From: Bacillota bacterium
GTDB lineage: Bacteria > Bacillota > Clostridia > Christensenellales > Aristaeellaceae
Reading direction: 5' to 3'
NCBI GenBank assembly: GCA_023413135.1
Contig: JAEZQK010000056.1
Span: forward strand, 1 to 64,000
Length of the DNA stretch: 64,000 nucleotides
The position numbers and the translations under genes are program-made. The notes beneath the pieces are model-generated. The model searched no databases and was not told the origin of the DNA. It was given only the letters and a program-made list of their open reading frames with translations. This document shows, piece by piece, positions 30,612 to 40,422 of the stretch (positions within the stretch are counted from its first letter, which is position 1; each line of letters starts with the position of its first letter).

Positions 30612-33560
30612 TTGTATCAACCGCCGTTTCAGGACGATCCTAAGAAATCCAAGCGGGCAGGTGTTTATCCGCCCGTTTCGCCTGATTTCGAGCAGGATAT
30701 AAACGAACAACTTCCCCAGGAGGAATGGGAATCCTATCAGGAAGGCGAAGCGCCTTATCAGATGGAGGATCAGGCCGCCTACGGGGAGGGAGAGACTTAT
30801 GCGGAGGAATACCTTCCACCTCAGGAGTTGAGTGAGGACTGGGAGGATGGTGGCCTTCCCCAAAAGACATATAGGCATACCATTTTCAAGCCCAAGGTGC
30901 GCAAGCCCAGCTTTTTCCTGTCTGTGCTGGTGAATGCGGTCCGTATCTTCTTCCTGATTGCCGTGCTTGGCGGCCTGGCGGGGCTGGGGGCGGTGCTTGG
31001 CATTGCCAAGGCGTATGTGGAAACGGCGCCTACCTTGGACTTGGCGCTGATTGATGAGCAGGCCCAGACCTCCTTCATCTACGATGCCCAGGGCAATCTG
31101 ATCACCGATTACAAGGGCACTGAAAACCGGGTAATGGTCTCCATCGACCAAATGCCTACCCATTTGCAAAATGCCTTCATCGCGGTGGAAGACGCCAGGT
31201 TCTTTACCCATAACGGCGTGGATATCAAGCGGATTGTTGGCGCGTTTATCGGCAATCTTACCACGGGCAGCAATCAGGGCGGTTCCACCATCACCCAGCA
31301 GCTGATCAAAAAAACGGTGCTCAGCGACGAATTGAGCTACAAACGCAAGATACAGGAAGCGTACCTGGCCATGCAGCTGGAGGTACGCTATACCAAGCAG
31401 CAGATTCTGGAGAGCTATTTGAACACCGTTTACCTGGGCGAAAACTACTATGGCGTGCAGGTGGCGGCCGAGGGCTATTTCGGCAAGGAACTGAGCGAAC
31501 TGACGCTTCGGGAATGCGCCATGCTGGCCGGCGTCAATAACAGCCCCTATTATTTAAATCCCCGCAGGAATTTTTATCTGCGCTCCGCCGAAGGGGTGGA
31601 TTATCCTGCCATCACCAACAACCGCACCGATTATGTGCTTCGGTGCATGTATGAAAACCAGTTCATTACCCATCAGCAATACATTGAAGCGCTGAAACCG
31701 GAAACGGCCGTGGTTTTGGAGACTTCCCCTTCCGAAGGGGCGGGGATGTACAAGTACGCCCATTATGTGGAATATGCCATCCGAGACGTGGTGGATAAGT
31801 TCCTGGAAATGGAAAGCCTGCCCGATACAAGCGCCAACCGCCTGGCAATGGAAAACAAGCTGCGCACCGGCGGATACCATGTGAAGCTGGCCATCGATAC
31901 GCAAATCCAGGAGATTGTGGAGGATACCCTGGAAAATTGGAAGGATTATCCCAGCCTGCGCGATCCCAGCGACAAGATCTACCGGGCACGCAACGCCGAC
32001 GGTACTTATACGGAGATCATACAGCCCCAGGCGGCAGCGGTGGTACTGGATTACCGCACCGGGGAGCTGAAGGCCATCGTTGGCGGCCGCAACAGGCCGA
32101 CCCAACGCAAAACCCTCAACCGCGCCTCCGACAACGAAATGCCCGTAGGTTCTGCTATCAAGCCCCTGGCGGTATACGCTCCGGCCATCGAAGGCGGTGC
32201 GTCCCCGGCCAGCGTGGTATACAACATGCCTTTGCCTATCCCCGGTTACAAGAATGAAAAGAATCAGGATGCGTGGCCGGAGAACTATGGCGGTGGGGGA
32301 TACAAGGGACCGCAGACATTAAGAGCGGCCATGAAGGACAGCTATAACGTATCTGCGGCCCAGGCGCTGATGACCATGGTGGGCGTGGACCGCTCGGTGG
32401 ATTACCTTTTGAAGATGGGTGTCGACCGTGACCATATCAATGCCACGCCCTTCGGCGTATCGCTGGGCTCCAGCGGCATATCGCCCATAGAAATGTCGGT
32501 TGCCCTTGGTGTTCTGGCCAACGCCGGCGTCTATCAGGAGCCTATCTCCTTCCTTGGCATTTCCGACAGCAACGGCAAGGTGATCTATGACAGCCATGCC
32601 AATCAGGAGCGCAGGCAGGTGTTCAAGCCTTCCACCGCCTGGCTGACGGTGAGTATGATGAAGGACGTTGTGACCGGCGGTACCGGTACCGGAGCCAAGA
32701 TATCCGGACAGACGGTGGCCGGCAAGACGGGCACCAACTCTGACCAAAAGGGCATCGGCTTTGGCGGAATGACGGGCTGGTACGCGAGCTATGTGTGGAT
32801 CGGGCATGACAACTACAAGGCCCTGTCCTCCAAGTCCACGGGCAGCAAATCTGCAGTGCCGCTATGGAAAGCTTATATGTCCAAGATTCATACGGCCAAG
32901 AACCTGCAAAACAGGGATATCATAGAGGCCGATCCATCCGAATTGGGATTGGTGAAGGTCACCACCTGTACGGTCAGCGGCCAGTTGGCTACCAGCGCCT
33001 GCAAAAATGATCAGGAGGGTTACGGCACGACAACGGATTACTGGGCCGCGGGCAGCAAGCCGCTTACGGAATGCCAGATGCACAAAGTCATGACCGTCTG
33101 CACCGAAAGCGGCAAGCTGGCGAATGAATATTGCCCCAGCGTGATCAGGGCCAACAAGGGCGTTATCGTTATCCCCAAGGGGCATCCGCTGTATGGGTTC
33201 ATCGGCAGCAAGTATGATTCCACTTTGCGCAAGTATTTGGGCGAGTTCGCTACACTTCGCTATACCAACGACGCCAATGCCAACGCGGCGATCAACGGCG
33301 CCATTACCTGCGACATCCACGGACCGGGCACCGACAACGACAGCTATATCCGCGACAATACGCTGATCCCGGATGCTAACCGCCTCCTGGGCCAGGCTCA
33401 GGAGAAGCTGGGAAGCATCCAGCAGGGTACCGATGCCTACAACAACCTGCAAAGTGCCATCAACAACCTGCAAGGCCTGATCAATCAAGGAAACCCTTCC
33501 GCCTCCAGCCTGATGCAGGCCATGGGCTATCTGACACAGATGATGGCGAATGCGCAATAA
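30612..33560 (+). CDS. Class A penicillin-binding protein (PBP1A type)
   Basis: Bifunctional peptidoglycan synthase, 982 residues. An unusually long acidic cytoplasmic N-terminus (about 100 residues) precedes one membrane helix (about 100-130). The glycosyltransferase (GT51) domain has the catalytic EDARFFTHNGVD near residue 193 and GGSTITQQLIKK. The transpeptidase domain has the SxxK motif SAIK near residue 514, SYN near 577 and KTGT near 704. The C-terminus has a Cys-containing extension and an Asn/Gln-rich tail. I choose TTG 30612, eight bases from GGAGG; an in-frame ATG at 30591 has no ribosome site. It is monocistronic. Confidence 0.92.
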   Translation: MYQPPFQDDPKKSKRAGVYPPVSPDFEQDINEQLPQEEWESYQEGEAPYQMEDQAAYGEGETYAEEYLPPQELSEDWEDGGLPQKTYRHTIFKPKVRKPSFFLSVLVNAVRIFFLIAVLGGLAGLGAVLGIAKAYVETAPTLDLALIDEQAQTSFIYDAQGNLITDYKGTENRVMVSIDQMPTHLQNAFIAVEDARFFTHNGVDIKRIVGAFIGNLTTGSNQGGSTITQQLIKKTVLSDELSYKRKIQEAYLAMQLEVRYTKQQILESYLNTVYLGENYYGVQVAAEGYFGKELSELTLRECAMLAGVNNSPYYLNPRRNFYLRSAEGVDYPAITNNRTDYVLRCMYENQFITHQQYIEALKPETAVVLETSPSEGAGMYKYAHYVEYAIRDVVDKFLEMESLPDTSANRLAMENKLRTGGYHVKLAIDTQIQEIVEDTLENWKDYPSLRDPSDKIYRARNADGTYTEIIQPQAAAVVLDYRTGELKAIVGGRNRPTQRKTLNRASDNEMPVGSAIKPLAVYAPAIEGGASPASVVYNMPLPIPGYKNEKNQDAWPENYGGGGYKGPQTLRAAMKDSYNVSAAQALMTMVGVDRSVDYLLKMGVDRDHINATPFGVSLGSSGISPIEMSVALGVLANAGVYQEPISFLGISDSNGKVIYDSHANQERRQVFKPSTAWLTVSMMKDVVTGGTGTGAKISGQTVAGKTGTNSDQKGIGFGGMTGWYASYVWIGHDNYKALSSKSTGSKSAVPLWKAYMSKIHTAKNLQNRDIIEADPSELGLVKVTTCTVSGQLATSACKNDQEGYGTTTDYWAAGSKPLTECQMHKVMTVCTESGKLANEYCPSVIRANKGVIVIPKGHPLYGFIGSKYDSTLRKYLGEFATLRYTNDANANAAINGAITCDIHGPGTDNDSYIRDNTLIPDANRLLGQAQEKLGSIQQGTDAYNNLQSAINNLQGLINQGNPSASSLMQAMGYLTQMMANAQ

Positions 33561-33566
33561 TTCAAG

Positions 33567-33592
33567 AAAAGCAGGCGAGAGCCTGCTTTTTT
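33567..33592. terminator. Bidirectional terminator between PBP and spoVAE
   Basis: AAAAGCAGGC and GCCTGCTTTT form a perfect 10-bp stem with a GAGA loop and T runs on both strands. Confidence 0.85.
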
Positions 33593-33606
33593 CGAGTCTG
33601 CATGTA

Positions 33607-33966
33607 TTACCCTTTTGCCTTTGGTTTGAACAGCATAGCGGCCAGCGTGCCGAACAGCACTGCTGCGGTAATGCCGCCGGAGGTGGCGTTGAGGCCTCCG
33701 GTAAACGCGCCAAGCAGCCCGATCTCCTGCACGGCGTGGATGACGCCCTGGCTTAAGGCGTGTCCGAAGCCGGTCAGGGGGACGGTGGCTCCGGCACTTG
33801 CAAATTCAACCAAGGGACCATATATGCCTATTGCGCTTAGGATGACGCCTGCTACGATATAGCCTACAAGGATTCGTGCGGGGGTCATTGCCGTCTTCAT
33901 CACCAGTAGTTCACCGATGGCGCACAGGAGGCCGCCCACCAGGAAAACCTTCAAATACATCAGCAT
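33607..33966 (-). CDS. spoVAE: Stage V sporulation protein AE
   Basis: Membrane subunit of the SpoVA channel that moves dipicolinic acid into the developing spore and out during germination. The 119-residue protein is mostly hydrophobic with about four helices and the family patterns FLVGGLLCAIGELL, ARILVGYIVAGVILSAIGIYGPLVEFA, ATVPLTGFGHALSQGV and LGAFTGGLNATSGGITAAVLFG. It lies 12 bp after spoVAD. Confidence 0.94.
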   Translation of the reverse strand: MLMYLKVFLVGGLLCAIGELLVMKTAMTPARILVGYIVAGVILSAIGIYGPLVEFASAGATVPLTGFGHALSQGVIHAVQEIGLLGAFTGGLNATSGGITAAVLFGTLAAMLFKPKAKG

Positions 33967-33978
33967 GCATTTTCCTCC

Positions 33979-35004
33979 TTAAGCCAGTGCCGATTCAATG
34001 GCCACCGCATGAGCTACGCCGGGGATGCTTTCGCCCTGCTGATTGCTGGTGGGGCTCAAAAGGGCCCCGGTAGCCATTAACAGGATGCGCTTGAATTCGC
34101 CGGAAGCCAGCTTATTAAGCAGCAGTGTATTGAACACGCAGGCAGAGCAGCCGCAGCCGCTGCCTCCGGCATGCACATCCTGGTTGGCGTCGTAAATTTG
34201 AAGCCCGCAATCCATATAGTGGTCAAAATCCAAAGGCGTACCCTTCTGTTCCATCAGTTCCAGAAGTACGTCATGGCCCACACGGCCCAAGTCGCCGGTG
34301 ACAATGCGATCATAATCTGCGGCGCTGCGCCCTGTATCCTTGAAATGGGCAGCCAGGGTGGAGGCTGCGGCTGGCGCCATGGCGGCACCCATGTTGTTGG
34401 CGTCGGTAACGCCCATGTCTACCAGACGGCCTACGGTTACATGAGTTACATGGGCGATGGGCTTCAGGTTTTTGTCGCTGGAGACCAGTGTTGCTCCAGC
34501 CCCGGTGACCGTCCATTGGGCGGTCGGGCAGCGCTGGCTGCCGTACTCCAAGGGAAAGCGGTACTGCCGCTCGGCAGTGCAAAAATGGCTGCTGGCACCG
34601 CAAATCACCTGCTTGGCAAAGCCGCCGTCCACCAGCATGGAGCCCAGGGCCAGACTTTCCGACATGGTGGAGCAGGCTCCGTACAGGCCCAGAAAAGGGA
34701 TGCCCAGCTCCCGGGCGGCCATGGAGGAGGCCATGATCTGGTTAAGAAGGTCTCCGCCCAGCAGATAGTGAATTGATTTTTCAATGACCCCGGCTTTTTG
34801 AAGGCATGTTTTGACGGCTGAATAGAAAAAGTGGCTCTCCGCCTTTTCCCAGCTTTCCTCGCCGTAGGTATCATCATCGATGGTCTGGTCAAAGAGGTTA
34901 CCCAGAGGCCCTTCCTTCTCCTTTTTTCCCGCAAAGGCCGCACCGGCGATGATTCCGGGGCGGGAGGGAAGCAGCACCGTTTCGTTTCCCATTCTTTTTT
35001 CCAT
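33979..35004 (-). CDS. spoVAD: Stage V sporulation protein AD
   Basis: Soluble, thiolase-like SpoVA subunit that binds dipicolinic acid. The 341-residue protein shows the typical sequence: HYLLGGDLLNQIMASS, GLYGACSTMSESLALG (thiolase-like Cys region), GASSHFCTAERQYRFPLEYG, RIVTGDLGRVGHDV and AGGSGCGCSACVFNTLLL. AAGGAGGG precedes ATG 35004; the frame extends seven codons further without a ribosome site. It lies between spoVAC and spoVAE. Confidence 0.96.
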   Translation of the reverse strand: MEKRMGNETVLLPSRPGIIAGAAFAGKKEKEGPLGNLFDQTIDDDTYGEESWEKAESHFFYSAVKTCLQKAGVIEKSIHYLLGGDLLNQIMASSMAARELGIPFLGLYGACSTMSESLALGSMLVDGGFAKQVICGASSHFCTAERQYRFPLEYGSQRCPTAQWTVTGAGATLVSSDKNLKPIAHVTHVTVGRLVDMGVTDANNMGAAMAPAAASTLAAHFKDTGRSAADYDRIVTGDLGRVGHDVLLELMEQKGTPLDFDHYMDCGLQIYDANQDVHAGGSGCGCSACVFNTLLLNKLASGEFKRILLMATGALLSPTSNQQGESIPGVAHAVAIESALA

Positions 35005-35018
35005 GGCCTGCTCCCTCC

Positions 35019-35495
35019 TTACCAACGGAAGATTGCGTAGAGGATGCCAACGATCACCGAGGCGCTGACACCGTATACCAGCACCGGCCCGGCTATGGTG
35101 AAGAGCCGCGCGCCCAGCCCCAGCACCATACCCTCCCGGCGGAATTCCATGGCGGGGGAAACCATGGCGTTTGCGAAGCCTGTGATGGGGACCAGCGTGC
35201 CTGCACCGCCGATCATGGCCAGCTTGTCAAACAGGCCGATGCCGGTAAACAGTGCCGTGAGGAATACCAGTACGATGCTGGCAAAGGTACTGGCGGCGCT
35301 GGCGGTCATGTTGAAAAGAGCTTTGCCAATATCAATGAATGCCTGCCCCAGTACGCAAATCAACCCGCCCACCAGAAAGGCTCTGAGCATGCCCTGGCCA
35401 AGCTGGGATTTGGGGGAGATGCGTGAGACAAGGTTGCGGTACTCATCCTGCTTTTGTTTCTGGCGCAGGGGAATGGGCTTTTGTTTGTCAAACAT
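35019..35495 (-). CDS. spoVAC: Stage V sporulation protein AC
   Basis: Membrane subunit of the SpoVA channel, mechanosensitive in Bacillus. The 158-residue protein has a charged cytoplasmic N-terminus (about 45 residues) and then four or five helices; family patterns are RAFLVGGLICVLGQA, STFASIVLVFLTALFTGIGLFDKLA and GAGTLVPITGFANAMVSPAMEF. I start at ATG 35495 with AAAGGAG upstream. The three-gene unit C-D-E without spoVAA/AB is the usual clostridial form. I could not recognise a clear sigma-G promoter in front of it. Confidence 0.94.
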   Translation of the reverse strand: MFDKQKPIPLRQKQKQDEYRNLVSRISPKSQLGQGMLRAFLVGGLICVLGQAFIDIGKALFNMTASAASTFASIVLVFLTALFTGIGLFDKLAMIGGAGTLVPITGFANAMVSPAMEFRREGMVLGLGARLFTIAGPVLVYGVSASVIVGILYAIFRW

Positions 35496-35767
35496 GCACT
35501 TTCTCCTTTGACACTGATTTCCTGGGCCGGGCGTGAATGGTCGCAGACATAGGCCGCGTGCGTATCTCACGGTCGCCGGCCCGGGGAACGGTTTCCAGGG
35601 TATATGGGATCAGGGTGGTTCTCGTTTTTTCCATTCAGACGGACACCTGCTTTCCATGGCGTGCAAAAATGCCGATACATGACCGCAGGCTGTAGTATGC
35701 GCCGCACTTGTTTTGCTCATGTACTTTATGCTGATTTTGTTGAAGGCGAATCTGCACATATCAAAAA
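35496..35767. other. Intergenic region without recognised gene
   Basis: About 270 bp between the spoVAC start and the exporter terminator. It contains a GC-rich imperfect inverted repeat (GGGCCGGGCG near 35524 with CGCCGGCCCGG near 35575) but I found no ORF with a ribosome site and no clear RNA gene. A promoter for spoVAC is expected here but was not identified. Confidence 0.5.
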
Positions 35768-35794
35768 AGAAGGTCCGCATAGGCGGAACCTTCT
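35768..35794 (-). terminator. Rho-independent terminator of the MarR-linked exporter operon
   Basis: AGAAGGT-CCGC and GCGG-AACCTTCT form a stem with one bulged base; the minus strand then reads CTTCTTTTTT. Confidence 0.8.
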
Positions 35795-35811
35795 TTTCAA
35801 ATGTGTGCATT

Positions 35812-37662
35812 TTACGCTGACATCGCCTGCTGGAACTGCGCGTTATAAAGCTGCGCGTAGAAGCCGTTCTGTTCCAGCAATTCCTCATGCTTGCCTTGCT
35901 CCACGATGTCCCCGTCCCGCATGACCAAAATGAGGTCGGCATCCCGGATGGTGGAGAGGCGGTGGGCGATGACGAAGCTGGTGCGGCCGTGCATCAGGTT
36001 ATCCATGGCCTTCTGGATGCGCAGCTCAGTACGCGTATCCACGGAACTGGTTGCCTCGTCCAGGATCAGGATCTGCGGATTGGCCAATATGGCCCTGGCG
36101 ATGGTCAGAAGCTGTTTTTGTCCCTGGGAGATGTTGTTGGCTTCTTCATTGATTATCATGTCATAGCCGCCGGGCAGCGTTTGGATAAAGTGATGGGCAT
36201 TGGCGGCTCTGGCGGCAGCTTCCACTTCCTCCGTGGTGGCGTCGAGCCTTCCGTAGCGGATGTTGTCCAGGATGCTGCCGTTAAAGAGCCATGTATCCTG
36301 CAGAACCATACCGAAGAGGCTGCGTATTTCCTGCCTGTCGAAGCTGCGAAGGTCGTGGCCGTCGATGAGGATCCGCCCGCCGGATACATCGTAAAAGCGC
36401 ATCAGCAGCTTGACCATGGTAGTCTTGCCCGCGCCGGTGGGACCGACGATGGCCACCTTCTGCCCGGGCATAACATGGGCGCTGAAGTCGCGGATGATGG
36501 TCTTTTCCGGTACATAGCCGAACTGCACGTGGTCGAAGCTTACCTGACCGGACAAATTTGCAATGGGCGTGGGATTTAAAACTGTTTGCTCCTCCTCTGG
36601 AAGTTCCAGGAACTCAAACACCCGCTCCGCCGCCGCTGCAGTGGACTGGAGCATGGTGGTCACCTGGGCGATCTGGGACAGAGGCTGGTTGAACATGCGC
36701 ACATACTGAATGAAGGATTGGATATCGCCTACGGTGATGATGCCTCGGATGGCCAGGGAGCCGCCCAGGATGGCGACCATCACATATCCCAGGTTACCGA
36801 TGAAGATCATGATGGGCATCATCAGCCCCGACAGGAATTGTGATTTCCAGGCGGATTCGTACAGCTCCTTGTTGTTCTCTTCGAACGCTTTTAGCGCCTG
36901 CTGCTCACCGTTGAATGCCTTAACGATCAACTGGCCGGCATAGACTTCCTCCACCTGGCCGTTGACATGGCCCAGGTATTTTTGCTGGCGGATGAAATGT
37001 TTTTGGGATTTTTTCACGATTACCTGCATGAGCACGGCGGAGAGCGGCACAATCAGAAGGGAGGCCAGCGTCATCTGCCAGGAGATGGAAAGCATCATGA
37101 TCAGCACGCCGATGGCGATGGTGATGGAGGATATCACCTGGGACAAGCTCTGGTTCAGGCTTTGGGTCAGTGTATCCACATCATTGGTAATACGGGACAG
37201 AACCTCGCCGTGGGTCACACCGTCAAAATGGCTCATGGGGAGGCGGTGGATTTTCTCGGAAAGCTGCCTGCGGAAATTGTAGCTGAGTTTTTGAGAAACA
37301 CCGGCCATCACATATCCCTGCAGGATGCCAAAGGCGGAGCTGAACGCATACAGGAGCAACAGACCCAGCAGGAGCCCAGATACGGCGTTAAAGTCGATGC
37401 CCGGGCCGCCTTGGAAACCGCTGACAAGCCCGGTGAAAATCTCATCTACGATACGGCCCGACTGTTTGGGGCCGATGATGGAGAGCGCGGCGCTTGCAAC
37501 AGCCAGGAAGATCACGATTGCCGTGGCCAGCCGGAAGCCCGCCAGGTGGCGGATCAGTTTGCTCATGGTTCCCTTGAAGTTTTTCGGCTTTTCTCCCCCC
37601 ATCATGGGGCCGTGGCCCATCGGGCCGCCCATGGGGCCGCGGGGGCGGTTTCTATTCTGCAT
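35812..37662 (-). CDS. Heterodimeric ABC exporter, subunit with intact Walker B
   Basis: A 616-residue half-transporter: a Gly/Pro/Met-rich N-terminus, six membrane helices (about 40-330) and a C-terminal ATPase. Walker A is GPTGAGKTT, Walker B ILILDEATSSVD keeps the catalytic Glu, but the signature is SQGQ instead of SGGQ. Its partner shows the reverse pattern, so the two should form one active and one degenerate site, as in BmrCD/TM287-288 exporters. Drug or lipid export is probable; the substrate is unknown. It overlaps the upstream partner gene by 11 bp. Confidence 0.92.
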   Translation of the reverse strand: MQNRNRPRGPMGGPMGHGPMMGGEKPKNFKGTMSKLIRHLAGFRLATAIVIFLAVASAALSIIGPKQSGRIVDEIFTGLVSGFQGGPGIDFNAVSGLLLGLLLLYAFSSAFGILQGYVMAGVSQKLSYNFRRQLSEKIHRLPMSHFDGVTHGEVLSRITNDVDTLTQSLNQSLSQVISSITIAIGVLIMMLSISWQMTLASLLIVPLSAVLMQVIVKKSQKHFIRQQKYLGHVNGQVEEVYAGQLIVKAFNGEQQALKAFEENNKELYESAWKSQFLSGLMMPIMIFIGNLGYVMVAILGGSLAIRGIITVGDIQSFIQYVRMFNQPLSQIAQVTTMLQSTAAAAERVFEFLELPEEEQTVLNPTPIANLSGQVSFDHVQFGYVPEKTIIRDFSAHVMPGQKVAIVGPTGAGKTTMVKLLMRFYDVSGGRILIDGHDLRSFDRQEIRSLFGMVLQDTWLFNGSILDNIRYGRLDATTEEVEAAARAANAHHFIQTLPGGYDMIINEEANNISQGQKQLLTIARAILANPQILILDEATSSVDTRTELRIQKAMDNLMHGRTSFVIAHRLSTIRDADLILVMRDGDIVEQGKHEELLEQNGFYAQLYNAQFQQAMSA

Positions 37663-39865
37663 GTGCCAATTCCTCCTTTGAAAGCTGGCTCATGGCGATC
37701 TGGCGGTAGACCTCACAGCTTTCCATCAGTTCCGCATGGCTGCCTATACCGGCCACCTTGCCTTCATCCAGCACGATGATCTGCTCTGCATGCAGCACGG
37801 TGCTGATGCGCTGGGCAACGATAATGACGGTGCTGTTTGATGTTTCCTGCTTGAGTGCGGTGCGCAGCGCCACATCCGTTTTATAATCCAGAGCAGAAAA
37901 GCTGTCGTCAAAAATGAAGATTTCAGGTTTTTTCATAACTGCCCTTGCAATGGCCAGGCGCTGCTTCTGTCCGCCGGATACGTTGCCGCCGCCCTGGGCG
38001 ATGGCATCCGAATAACCGTCGGGCTTTTCAGAGATAAAGCCCGATGCCTGGGCGATGGCCGCTGCTTTTTCAACATCCTCCTGAGGTGCGTCCTCCATGC
38101 CAAAGGCGATATTGGAGGCAATGGTACCGGAGAACAGAACGCCTTTTTGCGGCACGTAACCGATGCGTTCTCTTAAGTCATGCTGAGTGACTTCCCGCAC
38201 ATCACGTCCATCCACCGTAATGCGCCCGCCGGTCACATCAAAGAACCGGGGGATCAGCTGCACCAGCGTGGACTTGCCCGAGCCCGTGCCGCCCAGGATG
38301 GCGGTAGTCTGTCCCGGCAGCGCGGAGAAGCTTACGTGACTTAGCATATCCTCCTTGGCGTCGGGATAGCGGAAGGAAACATCCTCAAACCGTACGATAC
38401 CCTTTTGGGCTGTGTCAAAGGCCGCGGGGGAGCCGGGATCATGGATGGAGGAGGGGCTTGAAATGACCTCGTCGATACGCTTGGCGGATACGGAGGCGCG
38501 GGGGAGCATGATGGACATGAAGGAAATCATCAGGAAGGACATGATGATCTGCATGGCATACTGTATGAAGGCCATAATATCGCCCACCTGCATGGCGCCC
38601 TCGCTGATCTGATGGGCACCCACCCACAAAATCAACAACGAAATGCCGTTCATGATCAGCATCATCAGCGGCATCATGCCGGACATCATTCTTGTCACAA
38701 AACGATGCGTCTTTGTCAATACCGTATTGGCCTTGTCAAACCGTTCTTCTTCCTTCTTCTGCGTGCCGAAAGCGCGAATGACGGGCAGGCCGGTGAGAAT
38801 CTCCCTGGAAACAAGGTTCAACTGATCGATATAGGGCTGCAGCTTTTTGAACTTGGGCAGGGAGACAAAGTACAGCGTAGCTACCAGCGTAAGTAAAAGC
38901 CCCACTGCCAGCGCGATGATCCAGGTCATGGACACATTCGTCCTAAGAACCTGGATCACGCCGCCCAGTCCCATGATGGGAGCAAAGATCACCATTCGCA
39001 AAAGGAAGACCATCACCGTCTGCACCTGCTGGATATCGTTGGTGGAGCGGGTGATCAATGAGGCGGTGGAAAAGCTGTCCATCTCCTTTTGAGAGAAGGA
39101 CACCACCTTGGAAAACACGCGGCTGCGCAGGTCGCGGCCGAGTGTTGCTGAGATACGGGAACCCAGAAAGCCTACGCTGACGGAGGCGGCCATGGCCGCT
39201 AAGGCCACGCCCAGCATTTTTAAGCCCGCCAGCAGTATGTAACCGGACTGCATCGAACCGGTATTCAGACCGATGGCCTGGTATTCCGCTTTCACAAAGG
39301 GAATGGAAAGTTGCAAAAGCGCCATATCGGGAACGGCTGCCATCCGATCCTTTGCAATGTTCAGAACGGCGTCACGCATTTGTACCGATAGACTTGGGAG
39401 GCCGGCCAGCAATTGGAAGGCATCGGCGGGCATGCTGGCAAAGCCTGATTCCGACAGGGATTCCGGAATCTTTCCCTCCGCGATCATACGGATCAGGAAC
39501 GCACGGGAAAAGATGGTGTCCAGGAAAGCCCGCGTTTCTTCATCTACCTTTTTCAGATCATAAAGCTGCTCTGAGGCCTGCAAGGGGTACTTTGTGCCTT
39601 CTTGAATAGGAAGCAGTTCATAATTCGGAAGCACTTTATCATTATAATCCGTGCTCAATATGAACACAGACAACGCCTCCAGCTCCTTAGCGCGTATGAC
39701 AATTGGCGAGGGGCTTTCAATGCCCTGCTGCTGGATGCCTACGTTCACAATGCGGGCGGTGTAGCCGGGCAGCGCCAATTCGCTCATGGCCTGCACAGTC
39801 AGCATGAATATCACCAGCAGCAATGCAGGCCAGGATTTTCTTAAATATTTCAGCATTCGGGTCAC
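37652..39865 (-). CDS. Heterodimeric ABC exporter, subunit with degenerate Walker B and large external domain
   Basis: A 737-residue half-transporter. An insertion of about 150 residues between the first two membrane helices (about residues 40-200) should face outside, as in BmrD-type subunits. The ATPase has Walker A GGTGSGKST, an intact signature VSGGQKQRLAIARA, and Walker B IFIFDDSFSALD in which Asp replaces the catalytic Glu. The start is GTG 39865, 7 bp after the marR stop. MarR very probably controls this operon. Confidence 0.92.
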   Translation of the reverse strand: MTRMLKYLRKSWPALLLVIFMLTVQAMSELALPGYTARIVNVGIQQQGIESPSPIVIRAKELEALSVFILSTDYNDKVLPNYELLPIQEGTKYPLQASEQLYDLKKVDEETRAFLDTIFSRAFLIRMIAEGKIPESLSESGFASMPADAFQLLAGLPSLSVQMRDAVLNIAKDRMAAVPDMALLQLSIPFVKAEYQAIGLNTGSMQSGYILLAGLKMLGVALAAMAASVSVGFLGSRISATLGRDLRSRVFSKVVSFSQKEMDSFSTASLITRSTNDIQQVQTVMVFLLRMVIFAPIMGLGGVIQVLRTNVSMTWIIALAVGLLLTLVATLYFVSLPKFKKLQPYIDQLNLVSREILTGLPVIRAFGTQKKEEERFDKANTVLTKTHRFVTRMMSGMMPLMMLIMNGISLLILWVGAHQISEGAMQVGDIMAFIQYAMQIIMSFLMISFMSIMLPRASVSAKRIDEVISSPSSIHDPGSPAAFDTAQKGIVRFEDVSFRYPDAKEDMLSHVSFSALPGQTTAILGGTGSGKSTLVQLIPRFFDVTGGRITVDGRDVREVTQHDLRERIGYVPQKGVLFSGTIASNIAFGMEDAPQEDVEKAAAIAQASGFISEKPDGYSDAIAQGGGNVSGGQKQRLAIARAVMKKPEIFIFDDSFSALDYKTDVALRTALKQETSNSTVIIVAQRISTVLHAEQIIVLDEGKVAGIGSHAELMESCEVYRQIAMSQLSKEELAHAE

Positions 39866-39872
39866 GGGCTTT

Positions 39873-40343
39873 TCACTCTCCTTGATTGATATTGGGATTC
39901 TCCGGCTGGTCAGATTCCAGGAAGGCGCTCAGATTATCTACGATCCGTGTAAGGTAGTTGAGCAAGCCCTCCATTTCTTCTGCCGAAAAGCCTTGTATCG
40001 CCAGCTCCTGCACACGGATCACGGAACTGCGGATCTCCTTGGCTGTTTGAACGCCTAGCGGCGTTAGACGCAGAAGCTTTTCCCTAAGATCGCTGGGGTT
40101 TTTCAGCCGCATGATCATGCCCTGTTGCTCCAGGCGGCGCAGGGATACGGCTACCGCGGCGGCGCTCACTTTTAGCGTGCGGCACAATTCGCCCTGGCCG
40201 ATGGAGCCTTTATCCAGCAGGCAGGAAAGCAGCCCGGCCTGGCCGGGATGGACGAACGGGTTGCCCAGTGTTTTTGAAATGCACTGAAAAAACAAATGGT
40301 GCAACCGGTGGTATCGCATAGACAGGAGGATTTTTTCGTGCAT
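39873..40343 (-). CDS. MarR family transcriptional regulator
   Basis: A 156-residue winged-helix regulator. The core is GQAGLLSCLLDKGSIGQGELCRTLKVSAAAVAVSLRRLEQQGMIMR followed by the wing residues NPSDLREKLLRLTPLG (longer stretches abbreviated; the recognition helix is at about residues 55-75). GAAGGG precedes ATG 40343. It is first in an operon with the two exporter genes, and a 12-bp palindrome in its leader may be its operator. Members of this family often respond to drugs or phenolic compounds. Confidence 0.92.
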   Translation of the reverse strand: MHEKILLSMRYHRLHHLFFQCISKTLGNPFVHPGQAGLLSCLLDKGSIGQGELCRTLKVSAAAVAVSLRRLEQQGMIMRLKNPSDLREKLLRLTPLGVQTAKEIRSSVIRVQELAIQGFSAEEMEGLLNYLTRIVDNLSAFLESDQPENPNINQGE

Positions 40344-40364
40344 ATTTCAAGACCCTTCTATTCG

Positions 40365-40376
40365 TTAGCCGGCTAA
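40365..40376 (-). promoter_or_regulatory. MarR-type operator palindrome
   Basis: TTAGCCGGCTAA is a perfect 12-bp palindrome between the promoter and the marR start codon, flanked by AT-rich sequence. It is the expected size and place for autoregulation by MarR. Confidence 0.5.
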
Positions 40377-40393
40377 AGAAATCCGGTTTTTGC

Positions 40394-40422
40394 ATTGTAA
40401 GCCTATTCCTTCTGCACGTCAA
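40394..40422 (-). promoter_or_regulatory. Sigma-A promoter of the marR-exporter operon
   Basis: On the minus strand TTGACG (40417-40422), 17 bp, TACAAT (40394-40399). Confidence 0.65.

Noticed and set aside
35520..35590. GC-rich inverted repeat upstream of spoVAC as an operator or attenuator
   Set aside because: The arms pair poorly and there is no T run or clear promoter; I could not support a function.
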